Positions 40,627 to 50,146 of a stretch of 64,000 nucleotides of DNA are shown one piece after another. Each line of letters opens with the position of its first letter. The first letter of the stretch is position 1. The DNA comes from Mycolicibacterium insubricum (GTDB lineage: Bacteria; Actinomycetota; Actinomycetes; Mycobacteriales; Mycobacteriaceae). The position numbers were made by a program, and so were the translations under genes. The notes under the pieces are model-generated. The model had not been told where the DNA came from. It did no database searches and worked only from the letters and a program-made list of their open reading frames with translations. The DNA lies in the NCBI RefSeq assembly GCF_010731615.1, contig NZ_AP022618.1:3162001-3226000 (forward strand). Reading direction: 5' to 3'.

Positions 40627-43219
40627 CCGCCTCGGCCAGTCCCATCCGGTCCGCGACCCCGAGTTTGGTGCATGCCCGGTAGACGTGGCCCTCCACCGTG
40701 CGCACCGATACGCACAGCTGCTCGGCGATCACCTTATTGCTCAGGCCGTCGGCCACCAGCACGGCGATGTTGCGTTCCCGTTCCGTCAGCGGCAGCGGCG
40801 CCAATGCCTGTTCGAGGGCGGGGGTGGCCGGGGAGTCGCACGCGGCCGCCCACTTGGCCGCGCACCCCCGCGCCCGTAATTGCGCCGCACCGGCGCCGGC
40901 GGCGCCGTGGCGTACCGCGGCCTGCGCGGCGGCGTCGGCGGCGGCGGCCAGTCGGCCGGCCGTGGCGAACTCCGAGGCCACCTCCTCCAGCGCAACGGGA
41001 TCGCCGTCGCCCAGCGCCCGCGCGTATCGGGCGATCAGCGCCGACATTGCCGTGCCCAGCCGCGCCGCGACCCGTTCGGCGGCGGGGACCACGCCGCGGT
41101 CGCCGAGCCGCACCGAATCGAGCACCGCAAGCGGGGCAACGCCGTACTGCCCGGCGCGTTCGGCGACCTCGACCGCGCGGCGGGCGGCGGCAACGGCGGC
41201 CGGCAGGTCACGGCGCGCCGCGTGTGTCCAGGCCCGGGCGAGTTCCAACTCCGGTGCGTACATGGCCGAGCGCATCCCGTAGCCGGCCTCCGCCCGGGCC
41301 AGCACCTCGGCGGCCTGCGCGTGATCCCCGCGCTGGCCCAGCAACCGAGCCTGCACCATCAGTGCCAGCGGACCCCAGGAGTACCCGGTGCCGGCCAATG
41401 CCACGGCGCTGGGCACCAGCAGCGCCGAGGCCTCGGTCAGGGCACCGCGGGCGGCCAGCACGGTGGCCAGCAGAATGTCGGCGATGGCTCGGCCCGGCTG
41501 CCGGATGCCGGCAAAGTCCAGGCATTGACGGGCAAACGCCTCGGCCCCGTCGACGTCACCGTTGGCCAGCGCCGCGGTGGTCTGGCCGAGTCCGATGGTG
41601 AACCGCAACAGGCCGGGCGGTAGCATCGCCAATCCTCGTTCGGCCAGCGCGGGGACCGGTTCGCAGCATCCCATCCGGGCGTTGGCCAGCGCCGCGGTGG
41701 CCGCCGCCCAGGCGACGGCCAGATCGTCGGCGGTGTCCGAGGCCAGCACCCGTTCGGCGTCGCGCCGCGCATCGACGATCTCACCGGCATTGAGCGCGAA
41801 CGTCGCCGCCAGCGCGTCGAGCACGTCGCGGCTGCTCGGATTGACGACCCGGGTGCGGATCTGTGCCAGCAACTCCCTGGCCCGCTCGGACTCGCCGCGC
41901 ATCCAGAACTGGTTGGCGGCCTTGGGCAGGACCCAGGCCACCAGATCAGTCTCGGACAGGGTGTCGATCTCGATGGCGTCCAGCACCTCGTCGGCCTCCG
42001 CCCCGCGGCCCTGCCAGGCCAGTGAATGTGCAAGCGGAAGCCGTGCGTAGAGGCTCTCCTTGCCATCCAGCGCTCCCCTGGCCAGCGTCTCGGTCAGCTG
42101 GAGGTCGCCGAGCCGCATGGCCTCCCAGGCCGCAACCAGCAGCTCGGCGGATCCCAGGGGGGTGTCGGTCTCCAGGGACAGCTGCGCCAGCCGCAGCCGG
42201 TCGCTGACGTGATCGGGATCGCGGGCGGCGATTTGGGCGACGAATTCGGCGCTGATCCGACGACGGGATAGCACCCCCAGCTCGCTGCGCACGCATTCGG
42301 CGTAGAGCGGATGGCCCGAAAGCACCACGGTGTCTGGGCCGCGCACCGAGATGGTCACCGCACCGGCCGACTCGGCCTGTTCGACGGCGTCCGCGCCCAC
42401 CAGTTCGGCCAAATCGCGCAGCGCCAGCGGCTCATCGATGGCCAGATACTGCAGCACCCGGCGTGCGTCGGGCGGCAGCAGGTCCAGTTGCCGCCCGATC
42501 AGGGTGGCCAACGGCACCGACAGTGTCGCCGTGCCGTGCAGCTGCCACACGCCCTGAGCGCTGCGCAACGCCCCGGTCCGCACTGCCTCCTCGACCAGGT
42601 GCCGCGCGAAAAGCGGGTTGCCGCCACTGATCTCGAACAGCCGGTCGGCGGTGCTGCTGACCAGAGGTCCACCGAGGACCGATTCGATCAGCTCGACGGT
42701 CTCTTCCCGAGACAGTGCTTCGATATCGAGGCGGGTGACCAGCTGGTCCTTCCACAGTGCGGTGATGGCCGCCGGCGCCTCGATGTCGTCGCGCATGGTC
42801 AGGACCAGCCTGACCTGCGAGTGAATCATCAGTTGGTGCAGCAGCGTCGCGGACAGTTCGTCGAGGTGCTGGGCATCGTCGACGACGACCAGCATCCGGC
42901 GCTCGTCGACGTCCTGGCACAGCGACATTCGTGCGGCCCGCAGCAGGGTGGCCGATTCGGCGACCGGCGCCAGCTCGAGCAGATGGCTCAGCGCGCGGAA
43001 CGGGATGTCGGCGGCCGACGCGGTGGCGCCGATCCAGCGCAACACCGACCGGCGGTCCCCGGTGCTGTGCCGTTCGGCCAGCCGGCGGGCCAGCGCGGTC
43101 TTACCGACCCCGGCCGCGCCGACCAGCGCCAGGCCTCGGTGACCGGGGCTTGAGAGCGCGGCGTCGATGCGCGCCCAGACCGAAGTCCGCGGTGCATCGC
43201 GCCAGGGCAGTTCGCTCAC
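40604..43219 (-). CDS. Large LuxR-family ATP-binding transcriptional regulator (LAL/MalT type)
   Basis: 871 aa from a GTG. N-terminal NTPase with Walker A GAAGVGKTALARRL (~residues 35-48) and Walker B MLVVVDDAQHLDEL, a long TPR-like helical region (~350-790) rich in alanine, and a C-terminal LuxR HTH starting LTERERNIAVLVADGLSNKV. Probably activated by ligand plus ATP and oligomerises. Target genes unknown; the convergent GMC-hydrolase operon next door is the natural candidate, with 23 bp of 3' overlap. Confidence 0.92.
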   Translation of the reverse strand: MSELPWRDAPRTSVWARIDAALSSPGHRGLALVGAAGVGKTALARRLAERHSTGDRRSVLRWIGATASAADIPFRALSHLLELAPVAESATLLRAARMSLCQDVDERRMLVVVDDAQHLDELSATLLHQLMIHSQVRLVLTMRDDIEAPAAITALWKDQLVTRLDIEALSREETVELIESVLGGPLVSSTADRLFEISGGNPLFARHLVEEAVRTGALRSAQGVWQLHGTATLSVPLATLIGRQLDLLPPDARRVLQYLAIDEPLALRDLAELVGADAVEQAESAGAVTISVRGPDTVVLSGHPLYAECVRSELGVLSRRRISAEFVAQIAARDPDHVSDRLRLAQLSLETDTPLGSAELLVAAWEAMRLGDLQLTETLARGALDGKESLYARLPLAHSLAWQGRGAEADEVLDAIEIDTLSETDLVAWVLPKAANQFWMRGESERARELLAQIRTRVVNPSSRDVLDALAATFALNAGEIVDARRDAERVLASDTADDLAVAWAAATAALANARMGCCEPVPALAERGLAMLPPGLLRFTIGLGQTTAALANGDVDGAEAFARQCLDFAGIRQPGRAIADILLATVLAARGALTEASALLVPSAVALAGTGYSWGPLALMVQARLLGQRGDHAQAAEVLARAEAGYGMRSAMYAPELELARAWTHAARRDLPAAVAAARRAVEVAERAGQYGVAPLAVLDSVRLGDRGVVPAAERVAARLGTAMSALIARYARALGDGDPVALEEVASEFATAGRLAAAADAAAQAAVRHGAAGAGAAQLRARGCAAKWAAACDSPATPALEQALAPLPLTERERNIAVLVADGLSNKVIAEQLCVSVRTVEGHVYRACTKLGVADRMGLAEAVSGSAAR

Positions 43220-43238
43220 CAGTCGATGTTACGGCCGG

Positions 43239-43766
43239 TCAACGCTGGTATGTGCCGTGGATGACGGAACGGGCGATGGCATTGCTGAACAGATTGAAAC
43301 CCAGGAAGGCGGGGGTGGCATCCTCGGGGATGTCGAGGCGCTCCACACCGACGGCGTGCACGGCCACCAGGTAGCGGTGCGGCCCGTGTCCGGGCGGAGG
43401 GGCGGCACCGAGGAATCGACGCAGGCCGGCGTCGTTGGCCAGGGTGAGCGCATCGCCCGGCAGCGAACTGCCGTCACCGACACCGGCGGGCAGGTCGGTG
43501 CACGTGGCGGGCAGGTTGGCCACCGCCCAATGCCAGAACCCGGACACCGTCGGGGCATCGGGGTCATAGACCGTGACGGCGAAGCTGCGGGTCTCCTCGG
43601 GGAAGCCCGACCAGCTCAACTGCGGCGATTCGTCCTCCCCACCGGCGCCGAAGATGCCGCTGACCTGCGGATTCGCCAGCGGACCGCCGTCGGTGAAGGA
43701 CTGGCTGGTCAGCGTGAAGCTCGGCAGCTCGGGCAGGAAGTCGTAGGGGTTGTACGGAAAAGCCAC
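43239..43766 (-). CDS. PEBP (YbhB/YbcL) family protein
   Basis: 175 aa from a GTG. Phosphatidylethanolamine-binding-protein fold: [34 protein letters not shown] and [13 protein letters not shown], the three ligand-site blocks. Matches Rv2140c in position (before an M20 peptidase). Cytoplasmic; bacterial members have been reported as inhibitors or lipid-binding proteins, but the role here is unknown. Lies 19 bp after the regulator's start region and 21 bp from the peptidase stop. Confidence 0.93.
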   Translation of the reverse strand: MAFPYNPYDFLPELPSFTLTSQSFTDGGPLANPQVSGIFGAGGEDESPQLSWSGFPEETRSFAVTVYDPDAPTVSGFWHWAVANLPATCTDLPAGVGDGSSLPGDALTLANDAGLRRFLGAAPPPGHGPHRYLVAVHAVGVERLDIPEDATPAFLGFNLFSNAIARSVIHGTYQR

Positions 43767-43787
43767 GGTGGGGGTTCCCTTCTCAGC

Positions 43788-45122
43788 TCAGCAGTTCTGC
43801 AAAAATCTCGTCAGCACTTCGGTCCCGAAGACCAGCGAATCCACCGGAATCCGTTCGTCGACACCGTGGAACAGCGCCGCGAAATCCAGTTCCGGGGGCA
43901 GCCGTAACGGGGTGAAACCGAAGCAGCGGATCCCGAGCCGGGCGAAGTGCTTGGCGTCCGTCCCGCCGGACAGCATATACGGGACGATGCGCGACTCCGG
44001 GTCCGCCGCGAGCAGCGCCGTGTTCATCGCGTCGACCAGATCGCCGTCGAAAGTCGTTTCGTACGGCGGTAATTCGGTGATCCATTCGCGCTCGATGCCC
44101 GGGCCGAGCAGTTCGTCGAGCTCGCGCTCGAAGGCCGCCCGGCGGCCGGGCAGCACCCGGCAGTCGACGACGGCCTCGGCGCTGGCGGGGATCACGTTGG
44201 CCTTGTAGCCGGCCGACAGCATGGTGGGGTTCGCGGTGTCGTGCAGGGTGGCGCCGACGATCCGGCCGATCGGGCCGAGCTTGGCCACCATGCCGTCCAG
44301 ATCCGGCGAGGCCGGGTCGAAGGTGTGTCCGGTCTCTTCGGCGACGGCGGCCAGGAACTCGCCCACGGCGTCGGTCAGCACCAGGGGGAACCGGTGCCGG
44401 CCGAGTTTCGCGACCGCCTCGGCCAGCGCGGTGACCGCGTTGTCGTCGTGCACGAAGGATCCGTGCCCGGCCGGGCGGCGCGCGGTCAGCCGCATCCACT
44501 GCATGCCCTTTTCCGCGGTCTCGATCAAATACAGCCGCCGGTCACCGCCGTCGCGGCGCGGCACGGTCAGCGAGAAGCCGCCGACCTCCCCGACTGCCTC
44601 GGTGACGCGATCGAACAGGTCTGGCCGGTTCTCGACCAGCCATTTGCAGCCGTAGGTGCCGCCGGCCTCCTCGTCGGCGACGAACGCGAACACCAGGTCG
44701 CGCGGCGGGACGACGCCCGCGCGTCTGAGCCACCGGGCGACGGCGATCATCATCCCGACCATGTTCTTCATGTCGACGGCCCCGCGGCCCCAGACGTAGC
44801 CGTCGGTGACGGCCCCGGAGAACGGGTGCACGCTCCAGTCGGCGGCCTCGGCGGGCACGACGTCGAGGTGGCCGTGAATCATCAGGGCGCCGCGGCCCGG
44901 ATCGGCGCCGGCCAGCCGGGCGAACACGTTGCCGCGGCCCGGGGCGCCGGATTCCACGTAGACCGTCTGGTATCCGACGGCCTCCAGCTGGTCGGCGACC
45001 CAGCGGGCGCATTCGGCCTCACCGCGGGTGGTGTCCGGGTTGCCGGTGTTGGTGGTGTCGAACCTGATCAGGGTGCTGACCAGGTCGACGACCTCGTCGG
45101 CGGGCCGCTGTGGCTGGGTCAC
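43788..45122 (-). CDS. M20 family metallopeptidase (Rv2141c-like)
   Basis: 444 aa from a GTG. Di-zinc peptidase: first metal His in MIHGHLDVVPAE, bridging Asp in GRGAVDMKNMVG, catalytic Glu pair in VADEEAGGTYG, and a later His in ARLAGADP/GGTDAKHFARLG. A dimerisation domain (~190-320) is present (ARRPAGHGSF). Such enzymes cleave dipeptides or N-acylated amino acids; the substrate cannot be told. It ends the chromosomal synteny block before the tRNA-Leu island. Confidence 0.92.
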   Translation of the reverse strand: MTQPQRPADEVVDLVSTLIRFDTTNTGNPDTTRGEAECARWVADQLEAVGYQTVYVESGAPGRGNVFARLAGADPGRGALMIHGHLDVVPAEAADWSVHPFSGAVTDGYVWGRGAVDMKNMVGMMIAVARWLRRAGVVPPRDLVFAFVADEEAGGTYGCKWLVENRPDLFDRVTEAVGEVGGFSLTVPRRDGGDRRLYLIETAEKGMQWMRLTARRPAGHGSFVHDDNAVTALAEAVAKLGRHRFPLVLTDAVGEFLAAVAEETGHTFDPASPDLDGMVAKLGPIGRIVGATLHDTANPTMLSAGYKANVIPASAEAVVDCRVLPGRRAAFERELDELLGPGIEREWITELPPYETTFDGDLVDAMNTALLAADPESRIVPYMLSGGTDAKHFARLGIRCFGFTPLRLPPELDFAALFHGVDERIPVDSLVFGTEVLTRFLQNC

Positions 45123-45209
45123 GCTTCTTTCCTACCATCCGGGGTCGGGTCTGGTTTGGGTATGACGCGGGGCATCCGTTAGCCTTAGCTGCCCGCGCAG
45201 GCGGGAGCA

Positions 45210-45295
45210 GTCCGAGTGGCGGAATGGCAGACGCGCTAGCTTGAGGTGCTAGTGCCCTATTAACGGGCGTGGGGGTTCAAGTCCCCCCTCGGACA
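45210..45295 (+). tRNA. tRNA-Leu(GAG)
   Basis: Acceptor stem GTCCGAG (45210-45216) pairs with CTCGGAC (45288-45294), and the discriminator is A45295. Anticodon loop CTTGAGG gives anticodon GAG. A long variable arm (GCCC...GGGC) is diagnostic of a class II leucine tRNA, and the T arm is GGGGG-TTCAAGT-CCCCC (45271-45287). CCA is not encoded. The gene is intact although a mobile element is inserted at its 3' end: the element carries or preserves the tRNA end sequence. Confidence 0.97.
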
Positions 45296-46923
45296 CGTCG
45301 GGCGACACGACTCAAGTCGGCGGTCGCCGTGACTTGCCGTAAGTGCGGATCGTAATCAAGGCGCAAACCCAGGCTTGCGTACACCTGAGCGCGTTCTGCC
45401 CCGGTTGCCTTTCCGAGGATGACCGACAGGCCGCCCAACTCTTCGACCAACTCGCTGATCTCAGCGGCGGACATGACGTGGGGTCGCTCCGTTCGCTCAA
45501 GACGGGCCCGCAACTCATCACGCTCGGCCGTGCGGCGACGCAATGCGGCAGTCAAGTCCTCAACGGCCACACCCGACTCCACCGCAGCGACCAAGGCGGC
45601 AATCTTGCTGTTGACGTCGCTGATCTCACGCTGCACAGCGGCATAACCGGCTCCTGCCGCTGGGGCCATGTCCTGCCCGCGTGCGAGGTCGTCTGGATTG
45701 GCCAGAGTGGCGATCCATTCGTCCAGTCGTGCGATCACCTCGTCTTCCCGGAGATAAACGGTGCGCGGGTGATCGCTCAGGTCCACAGGTACAGAACGCG
45801 ACTTCCCCAGCTCGCATCGGTAGAGGATGCGCGTTGTTTGCTTCCCTGGTCGGGCAGCGCCCTGCATGCGGCGTCCGCATGCAGCACAGAAGAGCAGCCC
45901 GCGCAACGCGTAAGGCACCGTCGATTCTCTGCTGCACACAAGACCAGGACCGCGCCGCGCCTGTGTCCGAAGCCGAACAGCCTGTGCCAACTGATCGGAG
46001 ATCAGTGCTTCGTGGGTGCGGCGGTCCGGTGCGATCCAATCGGCCTCAGCACGCCACCGCATACGAGTCTCATACCCCGCAGCGACATCCTCGGGATTGA
46101 CCAGGACTTCGTATTTCTCTTGCTTGCCCCACACACGGATACCGCGGTACGCCGGGTTGTCGAGGATCGCGCGGATCGCCGAATGGGACCATCCGCGCGG
46201 GTCACGGTGACGATTCCGTGCCGGGTCGTATTGGCTCGGTGACGGCACACCCTCGCCGGTGAGCTGTTGGGCGATGTAGCGCAGTCCAGCGCCATCGGCG
46301 TACATGCGGTAGATCCGCTCGACGACCGACGATGTCGCGGGATCGGGATCGAGGCGATGGAGCCGCTGCCCGAGATTTGCCTTGGCAGGGTTTGGGTGCG
46401 GTCCGGCATCGACGAGCCGATAACCATAGGGTGGTCGACCACCGAGGTATCGGGTCGTGTCTTGCGCCAGGGCCGACATCGCCGTACGGACTCGCATCTG
46501 GATTCGCGCGCGCTCTCCCTTACTCATGCCGCCGAAAAGCGTCATCACCAGGTCGTGTGCCTCCGAGCCCGGATCAACCGCTCCCCCGACTTCGGGTACC
46601 CATAGGCCGACGCCGTAGTGCGTGAGCACGGGGAATGTGAGCGCGAATTGCGGCCCGTAGAACGCGCGGGCAGGTTCGCCGATCACCACGGCGTCGAAGC
46701 CACGATCCCGAGCGGTGACATCGACTAGCAGACGCGACGCCTCGGGCCTGCGCTTCCACGGCAGCGAACGGCTTTGTCCCACATCGAAGTAATCACTGAC
46801 GAGGACTCCGCCATGTGGAGTGATCAGGTCGATGGCCCGCCGTTTCTGCCAGCTTCGACTCGCCTCTGGGTCTTGAGCGTCCTCCGTGCTCACTCGTCCG
46901 TAGAAGGCGAACCTCAGACTCAC
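45277..46923 (-). CDS. Large serine recombinase (integrase of the element)
   Basis: 548 aa from a GTG that overlaps the previous gene's TGA. Resolvase catalytic domain (~1-150) with YGRVSTED (Ser12 nucleophile) and a conserved arginine set (RRPEASRLL, EPARAFYG, SKGERARIQMRVR). Then the recombinase domain (~180-290; RYIAQQLTGEGVPSP, HSAIRAILDNPAYRG), a zinc ribbon (LLFCAACGRRMQGAA ... YRCELG) and a helical coiled coil (~420-510). The last six codons (RVRGGT and TGA) are read from the complement of the tRNA-Leu 3' end, so the C-terminus depends on integration state. Confidence 0.93.
   Translation of the reverse strand: MSLRFAFYGRVSTEDAQDPEASRSWQKRRAIDLITPHGGVLVSDYFDVGQSRSLPWKRRPEASRLLVDVTARDRGFDAVVIGEPARAFYGPQFALTFPVLTHYGVGLWVPEVGGAVDPGSEAHDLVMTLFGGMSKGERARIQMRVRTAMSALAQDTTRYLGGRPPYGYRLVDAGPHPNPAKANLGQRLHRLDPDPATSSVVERIYRMYADGAGLRYIAQQLTGEGVPSPSQYDPARNRHRDPRGWSHSAIRAILDNPAYRGIRVWGKQEKYEVLVNPEDVAAGYETRMRWRAEADWIAPDRRTHEALISDQLAQAVRLRTQARRGPGLVCSRESTVPYALRGLLFCAACGRRMQGAARPGKQTTRILYRCELGKSRSVPVDLSDHPRTVYLREDEVIARLDEWIATLANPDDLARGQDMAPAAGAGYAAVQREISDVNSKIAALVAAVESGVAVEDLTAALRRRTAERDELRARLERTERPHVMSAAEISELVEELGGLSVILGKATGAERAQVYASLGLRLDYDPHLRQVTATADLSRVARRVRGGT
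45278..45296. other. Candidate attL (19 nt, tRNA-Leu 3' end)
   Basis: CAAGTCCCCCCTCGGACAC spans the T-loop end, the acceptor 3' strand and one base beyond. The same string with one C fewer recurs at 58944-58961. The recombinase stop codon (45277-45279) lies at its left edge. Confidence 0.75.
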
Positions 46924-47123
46924 GCCACTCCCCTCCCTGATCCAGACATCCGGTCCCGTACAGCCAGTATGACCTGCATCAGCGCGCGGTTGGCCTCATG
47001 CGGAAGTCGATAGGTCTCGGGTGCCACCATTTCAGCACCTCTCTCCGACAAGGTCGGCGCGTCGATTCGCCCGTCGCGCTCGGTGCGAGCATCAGTTGCT
47101 CGGGAACTGTCAGCCATCGCCAC
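46920..47123 (-). CDS. Small basic/acidic protein between rep and recombinase (candidate directionality factor)
   Basis: 67 aa from a GTG at 47123 (ATG at 47117 also possible). It overlaps the rep 3' end by 14 nt and the recombinase start by 4 nt (GTGA), so it is certainly in the same transcript and coupled. Sequence is charged and helical: DARTERDGRIDAPTLSERGA, then PHEANRALMQVILAVRDRMS. In pSAM2-type elements the excisionase gene xis occupies this slot. No MerR-like HTH is visible, but directionality factors of serine recombinases share no common fold. Role inferred from position only. Confidence 0.6.
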   Translation of the reverse strand: MAMADSSRATDARTERDGRIDAPTLSERGAEMVAPETYRLPHEANRALMQVILAVRDRMSGSGRGVA

Positions 47124-48648
47124 CTCTGGGCGGATCTCCCTGTTGGCTGGGAGCTTGGCGTCGCGCTTCGATCAGTCCGGTCCGGCGGGCCTGGATGCGT
47201 TGCAGGGCCGCGGATTGGATGAGAGTGCGGTCGCCGAAGCTGGTCAGGCCGGCCCGGTCAAACTCCCATACCACCCGATCATCAGCATCAGCATCAGCAG
47301 AATCGAACTCCAGTTCGTGCGGATGTGCAGTGCATTTCAACTGCTGGTCACGTGTCCAGTTGGCGCGGCGTTCGCGCAATGCGGTCATGGTGGTGGAGTA
47401 ACGGTGGGACTTGGAGGTGATGTGGCCTCTGTAGCCCAGGGTGTGTAGCCACCGGCCAATACCGGCCAGTCCGTTGTCAGCAAGTTGGCTGATAGTAGTC
47501 AGAATCGCACGGACGTGATCAGTGACGTCGAGGTCAGCGATAGCCTCGGCGGAGATACGACGTGCGCTGATGCCAACGTCAGCCAAGGATTTGGTGACGT
47601 ACTTCGCGAGGTAGCGTGCTACGCGGCGGCCTGGCAGCATCGGGTCTTCTAGTGAATCATCCTGCGCAGCAGTGCTTTACGCGATGTCCTGCCGTTTTCC
47701 GACGGGTTGAGTGTCGACTTGCGTTCCAAATCTCAACACCCGTTTCGAAGTATCTGAGGATGGGTCAGTGACCGTCACGGCCACGGTTCGCGCGGCCTGC
47801 TGGAGGATCGTTATCAGATCGGTTGCCGCCAGGGGCGACTGCCAGCCCCGACCGCCGCCGTTATCAGCGTCGGGTGGATCAAGGCGGATCAGAGCATGAA
47901 TATGCGGAACGAGTCGGGCCTGCAATTCAACCACTTTGACGAAGCTGATTCGCACTTCATCCGCATCAGCTCCGGCGGCTTTCATCTCCTGTCGGAGTGC
48001 GCGTCGCAAGGTGATGGTGAAGCGTCGCCAGAGTTCGGGAAGGTGCCAGGTGAACAGCACATGCCCGGCATAGTCGTAACACTCTAGGCAGAGTGGCTGA
48101 CCTGCCAGTGGATCACTCTGGTCGTGGGTCGTACTGCACCACAGCGGTTTTCCATGTTGGCATCGTCGATACCCGCCAATCCCGTGCTGGTCTCGACAAG
48201 CCGGCGCTGACTTGTCCCTCGACTTAGCGGCTGTATGGACGACTCCGAAGCTGGGGGCGGTCAGCGTGACAAATACCTGCGGACGATCGGCCACCGCGGT
48301 GGGCATACCGTGGTGGCCGCCCGCAGCTCCAGCGTGGACGAGCTGCCACGTGTCGCGGGCGTAGAGATCCGAGCACGAGGGGCAGATTTGGTCGCGCCGG
48401 TTGTTGCACCGCGTCCATACCAGCCGCTCCCGACCGTAGCCGTCGGAGCCAACCAGCTGAATCGGATGGGCACAGAAACCGACCGATTCCGCACGCCGCC
48501 AACAGGATTCGTACCCCATCGAGGCCACCCGGCGAACCATCTCATCGATCACTTTGGCGGTGTCGACCGCGTCTGGAATGCCGGGAAGGGCGATCTGTGC
48601 TGGTGGGTTGGGGTTATTCACCAGTGCCCTCATTCGAGGTCTGGCCAC
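47110..48648 (-). pseudogene. RepSA-type rolling-circle replication initiator, interrupted by one in-frame stop
   Basis: Two open stretches (48648-47677 and 47640-47110) lie in the same frame, separated by TAA at 47677-47679 and read continuously otherwise (…GKRQDIA*STAAQDDSLEDPML…). N-terminal part: CxxC region QICPSCSDLYARDTW, FVTLTAPSFGVVH and the HIHALIRLD block with the HUH-like histidines. C-terminal part: GRRVARYLAKYVTKSLADVG. Together ~512 codons, normal for RepSA. Starts GTG 48648, ATG 48633 or GTG 48621 are possible; the first overlaps the translocase by 35 nt. The stop implies loss of replication unless read through. Confidence 0.85.
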
Positions 48649-50059
48649 TGCCCGTATTGCGCGGGCGCCGGTTGCTGGCCGGTCGGCGAGCAGCGCGCGG
48701 GAACTGCGTGGCCAGGGTGGTGACGTCGTGATCGGTGACGTGGAAGGCCCGCACCCGCGCGGGTTCGGCAGTCCCGTCGATCATCATGTAGCCGACGCCC
48801 GGTGTCGCATCAGAGATCCGGTCGCATTCCGCACCGGCATCGCGGGCTCCTTGCCCGAGGATCATGGTGGTTTGGGTGGCTTCGGTCAGCCGCAACCCGA
48901 TCCGCACGGTGAACAGTTGGCGCACCGGCAGGGTGTCTTTGGCCGGGTCTTGCACTGCGGCCACCACTGAGATCCCCACCGCCCGGCCCTGAGAGAGCAG
49001 CAGGCCCAGCAGTTGTTCAATCTCGGTGCGGGCCTTGCGGTCGGTCACGTACGCGGTGAGTGCGGCGACCTCATCGATCACCACCACAAACAACGGCTCG
49101 GCTGGCGTCGGGGTATGCAGGCGCGTGTGGCCGCGCAACCGGTTGGCGCGGGCGCGCATCACGGTGACCAGCTGGCGCAGCAGGTCGAGGGTGGTATCTG
49201 TGGCGTCGTGGGTGAACACCGTGAACATCGGTAACCCGGCGCCCAGTTCCATGCCGCCTTTGGGGTCGATGACACACAGCCGCACCAGGCCGGTCCTCAC
49301 CGCGGGAGCGATGCCGGCGATCAGTGACCACAACACGCTGCCTTTGCCTGCACCGGTCGCTCCGGCGACCAGAATGTGATGGCCGAGCAGCGGCACCTGC
49401 CAGTAGTTCCGGGTTTCGGTGATTCCGACCCGAACCGACTCCAGCGTCACCGGTGTCACGGAGGTGGGCATGGGCAAAGGGACAGGTTCTGCCAGCACAT
49501 CCCCGCGCATCAGCGTGATACGCAGTTCCCCGGGCCCGCTGGTGGTGATGGTCATCCGGTCGGCGCGCCAGGCGGCGGCCAGCGCTTCGGATTGTTGGTG
49601 CCAATCAGCGGCGGATTGGCCGGTAACGATCCGCACCGCCAACGTGTCGGAAGTCCTACCGATCGTCACGGTGCGTAACGTCGGCACGAGGGTGCGCTCA
49701 CCGAGTTTCGCGGTCAGACCGTGCAGGGCGCACGTCGATTCCCAGGAGCGGGTGTAACGCGACCAGGTCAGCACGCGTCGCCGTACCGGTTCGGTCACCC
49801 ACCCCCGAAACGAGACTGGGTCCAGCCAAGCCCACCCCGCATACCCGGCGCCGAACACGATCGCGGCGACCAGGCCCGCACGCGGTCCGTGCGCCACGCC
49901 GAGTGTGAGGCTGACGACGATCGGGACACTGATGGCGGGGAACAGCACCGCCCACCACAGCAGATACCCCGCGGCGGTGAACAACGCCGTGACCAGATCC
50001 CCGAGCCAGTCGTCATCTCCCGATCCGGCGTTATCGGTGTGCTTGTTGTTTGATGCCAT
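48614..50059 (-). CDS. FtsK/SpoIIIE-type DNA translocase (TraB/TraSA-like)
   Basis: 481 aa from the ATG at 50059, 8 nt after AAGGAGG. Two or three membrane spans at ~30-78, then a C-terminal ATPase with Walker A GATGAGKGS (233-241), Walker B VVVIDEVAAL (~312) and SQGRAVGISVVAAVQDP. Actinobacterial plasmids and AICEs move double-stranded DNA between mycelial or adjacent cells with a single FtsK-like hexamer of this kind. Ends in TAA overlapping the rep start. No separate spd or relaxase gene is visible. Confidence 0.92.
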   Translation of the reverse strand: MASNNKHTDNAGSGDDDWLGDLVTALFTAAGYLLWWAVLFPAISVPIVVSLTLGVAHGPRAGLVAAIVFGAGYAGWAWLDPVSFRGWVTEPVRRRVLTWSRYTRSWESTCALHGLTAKLGERTLVPTLRTVTIGRTSDTLAVRIVTGQSAADWHQQSEALAAAWRADRMTITTSGPGELRITLMRGDVLAEPVPLPMPTSVTPVTLESVRVGITETRNYWQVPLLGHHILVAGATGAGKGSVLWSLIAGIAPAVRTGLVRLCVIDPKGGMELGAGLPMFTVFTHDATDTTLDLLRQLVTVMRARANRLRGHTRLHTPTPAEPLFVVVIDEVAALTAYVTDRKARTEIEQLLGLLLSQGRAVGISVVAAVQDPAKDTLPVRQLFTVRIGLRLTEATQTTMILGQGARDAGAECDRISDATPGVGYMMIDGTAEPARVRAFHVTDHDVTTLATQFPRAARRPASNRRPRNTGSGQTSNEGTGE

Positions 50060-50146
50060 GACGAGTGCCCTCCTTGAGCAAAAGTGGTTGACGGCCGCTG
50101 CGGGGTGGGGCGTGGCGATCTGCTCACCGCGCCCCACCCAGAGGGG

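Noticed and set aside
47270..47310. Short tandem repeat (CATCAG units) resembling a repeat array
   Set aside because: Encodes a DADAD stretch in the rep protein; only about three units, not a CRISPR or iteron.
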